A DNA stretch of 5,273 nt, taken from positions 1 through 5,273 of the forward strand of contig JACCWU010000213.1 of NCBI GenBank assembly GCA_013697465.1, in the 5' to 3' direction. Shown here piece by piece: positions 1 to 3,846 of the stretch (positions within the stretch are counted from its first letter, which is position 1; each line of letters opens with the position of its first letter). Made by a program: the position numbers and the translations under genes. Under the pieces are notes generated by a model. The model made no database searches and had not been told where the DNA came from. It saw only the letters and a program-made list of their open reading frames with translations. Source of the stretch: Actinomycetota bacterium. Lineage in GTDB: Bacteria > Actinomycetota > Thermoleophilia > Gaiellales > Gaiellaceae.

Positions 1-690
1 GTTCGGGTAGGGGTGGAAGCTGAAACCGTCCATCAGCGGCCGGGTGCGTCCACTCGACCGGTACCAGGCGCCCAGCGCGCGCAGGAAGCGCACCGGGGAG
101 GTGGACACGTTGCTCTTCGCATTCGGCTTGTCGTTGCCACGCGGAGAGAGACCGACGCCGACGACCGCGATCCGGTGGTCGACTGCCTTCAGGGCGTCGT
201 AGGCCGACGCGAGGTACGGGCCGAACGACGCAGCGGATGCATTCGAGCCGTCCGCGTTGAACTGCGGTCGCCAGAACGCGGGCTGATTCGGCTCGTTGCC
301 GATGACGAACTGCCGCACCCGCGGGTACTCCTTGGCGAGCGAGGCGACGTAGGCGCCGAAGAACGCCGGGTTGGCGAGGCCCGCCTCGAGCTCGCGCGGC
401 GGATACGGGTAGACGGCGAGCACGACGCGGAGGCCTGCCGCCACGGCTCGCGGGATCGTTCTGTCGAGATACCCCCGATCCTGGACGACGAGCGGCTCGC
501 TCGGCTTAAACCGGGCGGCTAGAACGATCTGGCTGAGTCCGATCGCAGCCATGTCCGCGTACAACGAGGCTCCGCCGTCCGCCAGGTACTTGCCGGTGTC
601 GTCGTTCGCGCCGATGTCGGCCGCAGGGGCCGACGACACTCCGGCGAGGAGCGCCAGGATGCTGGCCGCTGCCGCAATGAACGTCCGCAT
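1..690 (-). CDS. Secreted glycoside-hydrolase-like (clan A type) protein, C-terminus beyond window
   Basis: The visible part is the N-terminal 230 residues of an exported protein; the rest lies left of position 1. Residues 1-23/24 form a clear Sec signal peptide: MRTF, a long Ala/Leu-rich core, then an A-P-A-A cleavage region before Asp25. After it the chain reads like a TIM-barrel glycosidase. VLAVYPYPP (90-98) resembles a barrel strand, FVIGNEPNQP (128-137) carries the Asn-Glu-Pro pattern of clan GH-A enzymes with Glu133 as likely acid/base, and DGFSFHPYPN (221-230) resembles the later substrate-binding His/Tyr strand. The nucleophile Glu would lie beyond the window. ATG at 690 was chosen because the signal peptide begins there; an ATG at 700 is in another frame. 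The gene follows the DUF1611 gene on the same strand after 51 bases. The family is inferred from motifs only, and family number and substrate cannot be assigned. It may act on extracellular polysaccharide, or may be a catalytically weak homologue. Confidence 0.72.
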   Translation of the reverse strand, partial: MRTFIAAAASILALLAGVSSAPAADIGANDDTGKYLADGGASLYADMAAIGLSQIVLAARFKPSEPLVVQDRGYLDRTIPRAVAAGLRVVLAVYPYPPRELEAGLANPAFFGAYVASLAKEYPRVRQFVIGNEPNQPAFWRPQFNADGSNASAASFGPYLASAYDALKAVDHRIAVVGVGLSPRGNDKPNAKSNVSTSPVRFLRALGAWYRSSGRTRPLMDGFSFHPYPN

Positions 691-740
691 ATGTACCCAT
701 CCCGCAGCGGGCTCCCCAAGGCCCGCCGGCGGAGTCGCAG

Positions 741-767
741 ATTAGAGCCGGGCGAGAATCGAGTCAA
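741..767 (-). promoter_or_regulatory. Candidate promoter for the secreted glycosidase-like gene
   Basis: Read on the minus strand, TTGACT (762-767, 5 of 6 matches to TTGACA) is followed after 15 bases by TCTAAT (741-746, 5 of 6 matches to TATAAT). It sits at the very end of the DUF1611 gene and would start a transcript with a leader of roughly 40-45 bases before the ATG at 690. The spacer is shorter than the usual 16-18 bases and the second base of the -10 is C rather than A, so this is a candidate only. If real, the secreted protein is expressed separately from the four-gene run upstream. Confidence 0.28.
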
Positions 768-1770
768 GCATCGGACCGCTTCCGAAGCGCACGGGGTCGT
801 CGGCAGGCCGTCCCGTCTCGGCCTCCGCGGCCGCGATCGCCTCGCGCGCCGCGTCGTCGTCCAGCCCGCTCGTGTTGAGCGCAATCGCCACGACCTTCGC
901 GCGACGAGCCGGCAAGGACATGCGCTCGTGCAGCTCGACGAGGTCGGGGAGAGGTGGAATCGGATGTCCGGGACACCCCTCGATCTCGGTCGACCCCGGA
1001 ACGTGGCAGAGCACGAATGCGTGCGGCGCCGAGCCGTGCACGAGCCCGAGAGTGACTCCCGAGTACAGCGGATGCACGAGCGATCCCTGACCTTCGACGA
1101 AGAGGAGCTTCCCGCCTCGTTCGGCGCCCTCGACGACGAGCCGTTCGGCGGCGCCGGCGAGGAAGTCCGCGACGACGGCATCCACGGCGATCCCCCACCC
1201 CGCGATCGCGATCCCGGTCTGGCCGGTCGGCACGAACACGGACTCGAGGCCGCGGCGTCGTGCCTCCAGGTCGAGCTCGACGGCGACCGTCTTCTTCCCG
1301 ATCGCGCAGTCCGAGCCGACCGTGAGGACGATCTTCGCGTCGACCTCGAGGTTCGCACCGGTCGGAACGCTCAGGCCGATCGGAGGCCTTCGCAGATCAC
1401 GCAGCTCCACGCCGTGACGGGAAGCGAGCGCCACGAGCTCGCTGTCCTCGGACACGAACTCGTGCAGGCCGCTCTCCACGTCGAGGCCCTCCGCGATGGA
1501 GCTCTTCAGGAGCTCACGCCACGCGGGCGGGAAGCGTCCGCCCTGGGTGGCGACGCCGACGACGGCCACCGTCGGGTCGAAGCGCAGCGCGTCGGCGACG
1601 GTCCCGACGACCGGAATCCCCTCGTGGGTCTCACCCGCTCGGGCGGAATCGAGGATCGCGACGACGGGGTCGGGGCCGTAGCGGATGATGCCGCGCATCG
1701 TCTTCCCGTAGTGCGGGTCGTGCGAGAATCCCTCGCCCAGGATCAGGAGTCGGCGGTGCTTCGCGGTCAC
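742..1770 (-). CDS. dgcN: DUF1611 P-loop protein, DgcN-like (putative D-glutamate N-acetyltransferase)
   Basis: This 342-residue protein has the two-part layout of the DUF1611 family: an N-terminal Rossmann-like half (LLILGEGF at 8-15, VAVVGVATQGGRFP at 68-81) and a C-terminal P-loop half. The P-loop is GSDCAIGKKT (152-161), the family's characteristic G-x-D-C-x-x-G-K-K form. Other conserved blocks are PTGQTGIAIAGWG (181-193), FVEGQGSLVHP (224-234) and the GCPGHPIPPL region (265-274). Characterised DgcN proteins N-acetylate D-glutamate; acetyl-CoA as donor is known for the family and not visible here. The GTG at 1770 overlaps the epimerase stop as GTGA, so translation is probably coupled, and the partnership with a DgcA-like enzyme is the main argument for function. 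The frame stays open further upstream, inside the epimerase gene, but that stretch is Arg-rich shadow sequence and homology begins at VTAKHRRLLILG. The stop is TAA at 742-744. Family assignment is sound; the precise substrate is inferred. Confidence 0.88.
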   Translation of the reverse strand: MTAKHRRLLILGEGFSHDPHYGKTMRGIIRYGPDPVVAILDSARAGETHEGIPVVGTVADALRFDPTVAVVGVATQGGRFPPAWRELLKSSIAEGLDVESGLHEFVSEDSELVALASRHGVELRDLRRPPIGLSVPTGANLEVDAKIVLTVGSDCAIGKKTVAVELDLEARRRGLESVFVPTGQTGIAIAGWGIAVDAVVADFLAGAAERLVVEGAERGGKLLFVEGQGSLVHPLYSGVTLGLVHGSAPHAFVLCHVPGSTEIEGCPGHPIPPLPDLVELHERMSLPARRAKVVAIALNTSGLDDDAAREAIAAAEAETGRPADDPVRFGSGPMLDSILARL

Positions 1771-2783
1771 TCGAAGGCGACAGCGACGCCGAGTCCGGGC
1801 GCAGTCGCGGGCACCTGCACGCCGTCGACGAGGTCCACCCCCGGGCACGGGTCTTCTCGCAGCAGCAGGTTTCCGTCGAGGTCGACGTAGTCGCACAGCG
1901 GAGCGACGCAGCAGGCGGCCGCGATCCCCAGCCCGGACTCGAGCATGCAGCCGACCATGACCCCTAGACGCAGCGCCCTGGCCGCGTGGACCACCCGGAT
2001 CGCCTCGCGGATCCCTCCCGACTTCGCGAGCTTGATGTTGACGCCATGAGCGATCTCTGCGCAGCGCGCCACGTCCGCGAGCACGTGGCAGTCCTCGTCG
2101 ACGAAGATCGGAACCGTCGAGCGGTCGCGCAGCTCGCGGCCTTTTTCGTCCCCCGCGCGAAGCGGCTGCTCGCAGTAGGCGACGCCGAGGTCGTCGAGCT
2201 GACCCAGTGCGTCGACCGCCTCGTCGAACGTCCATGCCTCGTTGACGTCGACCTGCAGCGGGAGGTCCGTCACCGAGCGGACGGCTCGCACGCGCTCGAC
2301 ATCGAGCCCGTCCGCACCCCCGAGCTTCAGCTTCAGGCGCCGGTACGACCGCGCCGCGGTCTCGGCCCTGCGCGCCATGTCGGCGGGGTCCCCGAGCCAG
2401 ATGGTCCAGGAGGTCGGCGGGCCGGACCGCGGGAGGCCGAGCAGGCGTGCCGCGGGCAGCCCGAGGAGCTTTCCCTGAAGATCGTGCAGAGCAGCGTCGA
2501 GCGCTGCCTTCGCCGCCTGCTCTCCCGGAATCGTCGCGAGGCGCTCGCCGACGTCCTCGAGCGCGAAGGGGTCGTCGCCGAGGAGGCTTCCGTGCTCCTC
2601 GACGAAGCGCTTCGCGGACTTCGGCGACTCGTCGTAGCGATCGACGGGCGCAGCCTCCCCGTACCCGGTCGCGTTCTCGTGGGTGATCGCGACCTGCACG
2701 ACGTCGGCGAAGTCAGTCGCGTCCCGCGCGATCACGAACGTCTCGGCCAGCTCCAGCCGGACGATCCGGGCCTCGACCTCCAT
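1767..2783 (-). CDS. dgcA: Enolase-superfamily epimerase: DgcA-like N-acetyl-D-glutamate racemase / L-Ala-D/L-Glu epimerase
   Basis: This 338-residue enzyme is of the muconate-lactonizing-enzyme subgroup and has normal length. Its N-terminal capping domain (about 1-110) is followed by the modified TIM barrel. All expected active-site elements are seen: the K-x-K base motif (Lys151, Lys153 in LKLKLGG), metal ligands Asp179 (DVNEAW), Glu205 (YCEQPL) and Asp229 (FVDEDC), the opposite-face Lys251 (NIKLAKSGG), and a late D-x-D (Asp301, Asp303 in YVDLDGN). In dipeptide epimerases a late D-x-D holds the free ammonium group of the L-Ala-D-Glu substrate. The enzyme inverts the alpha carbon of a glutamyl group. 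With the DUF1611 gene overlapping by 4 bases, the DgcA reading (N-acetyl-D-Glu to N-acetyl-L-Glu) is favoured; murein-peptide recycling is the alternative. ATG at 2783 begins the conserved MEVEARIVRLEL strand, 19 bases after the cytochrome stop. Longer in-frame extensions run through the cytochrome gene and are rejected. The protein has no signal peptide and should be cytoplasmic. Confidence 0.9.
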   Translation of the reverse strand: MEVEARIVRLELAETFVIARDATDFADVVQVAITHENATGYGEAAPVDRYDESPKSAKRFVEEHGSLLGDDPFALEDVGERLATIPGEQAAKAALDAALHDLQGKLLGLPAARLLGLPRSGPPTSWTIWLGDPADMARRAETAARSYRRLKLKLGGADGLDVERVRAVRSVTDLPLQVDVNEAWTFDEAVDALGQLDDLGVAYCEQPLRAGDEKGRELRDRSTVPIFVDEDCHVLADVARCAEIAHGVNIKLAKSGGIREAIRVVHAARALRLGVMVGCMLESGLGIAAACCVAPLCDYVDLDGNLLLREDPCPGVDLVDGVQVPATAPGLGVAVAFE

Positions 2784-2790
2784 GACCGTG

Positions 2791-2796
2791 AGCCTA
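2791..2796 (-). promoter_or_regulatory. Candidate -10 element giving a leaderless dgcA-like transcript
   Basis: On the minus strand TAGGCT occupies 2796-2791 and is followed by exactly seven bases before the ATG at 2783. This is the distance at which transcription would begin at the start codon itself. The same hexamer and the same seven-base distance occur before the first gene of the run (start 3614). No convincing -35 is seen: the best at 18 bases upstream is TCGATC, 3 of 6. The short gap also contains GGATAGG, which could be read as a poor ribosome-binding site, so the two explanations compete. Confidence 0.3.
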
Positions 2797-2802
2797 TCCG
2801 GG

Positions 2803-3144
2803 CTACGAGCCCGCGATCGAGACGACGTACGCGACGACGTCCGCCTCGTCCTGGCCCGAGACGAGGCCAGCGGGCATGACTCCGGATCCCTGGCGAATCT
2901 GGCTGCTGACAACCTCGGCGCCGAGGCCGGTCCCCTCGAGCCGCGGCCCGGAGCCGCCCTCTCCCTGGAGTCCGTGGCAGGCCGCGCACTCGCGCTCGAA
3001 CACGAGTTGTCCCGCATAGAAGTCACCGCCGGTAGCGGGGCCGCCGGTCGACGCCGACGGCTCGAACACCTGCGCCTGCGCGAGGAGAAACACCGCGAGC
3101 ACGATCACGGCGCCGACGAGGAGCGGTCGCCAGATCCGCGGCAT
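2803..3144 (-). CDS. Membrane-anchored monoheme cytochrome c
   Basis: This 113-residue protein has a short basic N-terminus (MPRIWRP) and one hydrophobic segment (about 8-24), which acts as uncleaved anchor or signal. A flexible Ser/Thr/Gly/Pro-rich linker (29-40) leads to a compact class I cytochrome c domain. The heme-binding motif is CAACH (Cys53, Cys56, His57) and the likely axial ligand is Met90 in GSGVMPAGL. A closing helix (DEADVVAYVVSIA, 99-111) is typical of the family. It should sit outside the membrane and pass single electrons to or from a partner. ATG 3144 shares one base with the stop of the preceding membrane-protein gene (TGATG), which fixes the start and suggests coupled translation. 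A longer in-frame reading up to 3246 lacks a signal peptide and overlaps that gene, so it is rejected. Cytochrome c identity is certain; its electron donor and acceptor are unknown. Confidence 0.93.
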   Translation of the reverse strand: MPRIWRPLLVGAVIVLAVFLLAQAQVFEPSASTGGPATGGDFYAGQLVFERECAACHGLQGEGGSGPRLEGTGLGAEVVSSQIRQGSGVMPAGLVSGQDEADVVAYVVSIAGS

Positions 3145-3614
3145 CAGAAGCCGAACCTGACGTTCGTGAAGTACCAGAGACTCGAGGTCGCCCAGAGCAG
3201 AACGAGCGTCGAGGCGAGGGTGAGGCCCGCGGCCGGCAGGACCCAACCTGGCAGCGACCGGTCACGCACGATCAGGACCTTGGCGGCGAAGACGCCGTAC
3301 ACGAACGTGCCCGCGACCGAATGCACCGCGGCTCGCGTGTCCGGCGTCTGGAAGCCGAGAATCGTCACGCAGTGGAAGAACACGGGGAGCGTGAAGAGGA
3401 ACGCCAGCCGTCCCGACCAGCGATGCACGAGCGCGATTGCGGGGCCGCGGTCCGGCATGAACCTGAGTCGCCCGTAGATCCGCGCGGCCGTCGTCACCTG
3501 TACGAATGCGAGCGCGACGGCCGCGGTTGCAAGCCATGCTTTGGCGGCGATCGAGGACGAGAAGACGGCGGTAACGATGTCCGTGTAGACCTCGTTGACG
3601 TCCGCGAGCGGCAC
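3144..3614 (-). CDS. Four-helix integral membrane protein, DUF6529 / cytochrome b561-like
   Basis: This 156-residue protein has four predicted membrane helices (about 24-44, 66-84, 97-116 and 122-147) and no cleavable signal. Three histidines lie at helix ends: His64 (ALVHRWSGRL), His81 (FFHCVTILGF) and His98 (AVHSVAG). Such spacing could hold a b-type heme between helices 2 and 3, as in cytochrome b561-like or ferric-reductase-like proteins. The HRWSGR and FHC blocks resemble the uncharacterised DUF6529 family of actinobacteria; that match is from memory and moderate in strength. It opens the gene run, and its TGA (3146-3144) overlaps the ATG of the cytochrome c gene by one base, so the two probably work as partners. 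The start is GTG at 3614, with no good ribosome-binding site but a -10-like TAGGCT seven bases upstream, which fits a leaderless message. Function beyond likely electron transfer is not known. Confidence 0.82.
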   Translation of the reverse strand: MPLADVNEVYTDIVTAVFSSSIAAKAWLATAAVALAFVQVTTAARIYGRLRFMPDRGPAIALVHRWSGRLAFLFTLPVFFHCVTILGFQTPDTRAAVHSVAGTFVYGVFAAKVLIVRDRSLPGWVLPAAGLTLASTLVLLWATSSLWYFTNVRFGF

Positions 3615-3621
3615 GGAGCAG

Positions 3622-3651
3622 AGCCTACGACCTCGTGGCTCGGAGCCACAA
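3622..3651 (-). promoter_or_regulatory. Candidate promoter of the cytochrome/dgc gene run (leaderless)
   Basis: Read on the minus strand, TTGTGG (3651-3646) matches the TTG core of a -35 box. It is followed after 18 bases by TAGGCT (3627-3622), which fits the TANNNT -10 pattern common in high-GC actinobacteria. Seven bases then separate it from the GTG at 3614, so the first transcribed base would be at or next to the start codon. This agrees with the lack of a Shine-Dalgarno sequence before that GTG. The -35 and whole spacer are covered by the inverted repeat at 3628-3656. Assignment is by pattern only. Confidence 0.4.
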
Positions 3652-3656
3652 GGTCG
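3628..3656. repeat. 29-base inverted repeat, candidate operator
   Basis: The arms are CGACCT (3628-3633) + GTGGCTC (3635-3641) on the left and GAGCCAC (3643-3649) + AGGTCG (3651-3656) on the right, around a central G at 3642, with one mismatched pair (C3634/A3650). Thus 13 of 14 pairs match. It lies between two outward-reading genes, so it is not the terminator of any visible gene. It abuts the candidate -10 and covers the -35 of the minus-strand promoter, and ends eight bases before the -10-like hexamer of the tRNA gene. This is the position of a repressor or regulator binding site. No regulator gene is visible nearby. A transcript hairpin is possible only if transcription starts further upstream than proposed. 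Confidence 0.5.
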
Positions 3657-3663
3657 GGGCGGC

Positions 3664-3669
3664 TAGACT
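3664..3669 (+). promoter_or_regulatory. Candidate -10 element of the tRNA-Arg gene
   Basis: TAGACT fits TANNNT and ends ten bases before the first base of the mature tRNA, leaving room for a very short 5' leader for RNase P removal. No clear -35 is present; the region where it should be is the right part of the inverted repeat. Support is positional and weak. Confidence 0.27.
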
Positions 3670-3679
3670 GCCGTTCCGA

Positions 3680-3752
3680 GCGCCCGTAGCTCAGGGGATA
3701 GAGCGCGCGCCTCCGGAGCGCGAGGTCGCAGGTTCGATTCCTGCCGGGCGCA
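3680..3752 (+). tRNA. tRNA-Arg, anticodon CCG
   Basis: A full 73-base cloverleaf can be folded by eye. The acceptor stem GCGCCCG (3680-3686) pairs perfectly with CGGGCGC (3745-3751), and the discriminator base is A3752. The D stem is GCTC/GAGC (3689-3692 with 3701-3704). The anticodon stem is CGCGC/GCGCG (3706-3710 with 3718-3722) around the loop CTCCGGA, with anticodon CCG at 3713-3715, reading CGG arginine codons. The T stem is GCAGG/CCTGC (3728-3732 with 3740-3744) around the canonical TTCGATT loop. The 3' CCA is not encoded (the bases after A3752 are TCA), so it must be added by the CCA-adding enzyme. It stands alone between the divergent operon and the cyclase gene. Confidence 0.97.
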
Positions 3753-3763
3753 TCATTCCGCAA

Positions 3764-3788
3764 CGCCGACCGCGACCTCGGCGCTTGT
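3764..3788 (+). terminator. Weak candidate terminator after tRNA-Arg
   Basis: CGCCGA (3764-3769) and TCGGCG (3778-3783) form a perfect six-base stem with an eight-base loop, starting 11 bases past the end of the tRNA, and are followed by the moderately T-rich CTTGT (3784-3788). The T tract is short and interrupted, so this may be a processing or pausing hairpin instead. Confidence 0.3.
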
Positions 3789-3803
3789 CTCCAGCGAGCG
3801 GAG

Positions 3804-3820
3804 GACTGCACTTGGCAGTC
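3804..3820 (+). other. Small hairpin in the leader of the cyclase gene
   Basis: GACTGC (3804-3809) and GCAGTC (3815-3820) form a perfect six-base stem with a five-base loop, overlapping by one base a GGAGG (3800-3804) that resembles a ribosome-binding site. No start in the cyclase frame lies at a suitable distance from that GGAGG (the nearest is GTG 3841). The hairpin may therefore be leader structure or chance. No T tract follows, so it is not called a terminator. Confidence 0.22.
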
Positions 3821-3846
3821 GTGCGGCGCGGCGCGATCATGTGCGC

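Noticed and set aside
13..522. Plus-strand open frame of 169 codons
   Set aside because: It is antisense to the glycosidase-like gene, whose signal peptide and Asn-Glu-Pro motif show it to be the coding strand.
506..700. Minus-strand frame starting at ATG 700
   Set aside because: It overlaps the signal-peptide region of the glycosidase-like gene in another frame and has no hydrophobic core or family similarity.
691..1890. Long open frame of 399 codons on the plus strand
   Set aside because: It lies antisense to the DUF1611 gene and has an Arg/Asp-rich, low-complexity translation with no family resemblance. It is an effect of high GC at third codon positions of the real gene.
1771..2235. N-terminal extension of the DUF1611 frame to an upstream start
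   Set aside because: The extra 155 residues lie inside the epimerase gene and are Arg-rich shadow sequence. Family homology begins just after GTG 1770, which also gives the GTGA overlap.
1986..2879. Plus-strand open frame of 297 codons
   Set aside because: Antisense to the epimerase, whose motifs are complete; the plus-strand translation shows no recognisable domain.
2784..3026. N-terminal extension of the epimerase frame
   Set aside because: It would overlap most of the cytochrome c heme domain. The conserved first strand starts at ATG 2783.
3145..3246. Upstream start for the cytochrome c frame
   Set aside because: It would place 34 charged residues before the membrane anchor and overlap the membrane-protein gene; ATG 3144 gives a normal signal-anchor.
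2683..3477. Plus-strand open frame of 264 codons
   Set aside because: Antisense to the epimerase start, the cytochrome c gene and most of the membrane-protein gene; its product is Arg/Ser-rich and unlike any family.
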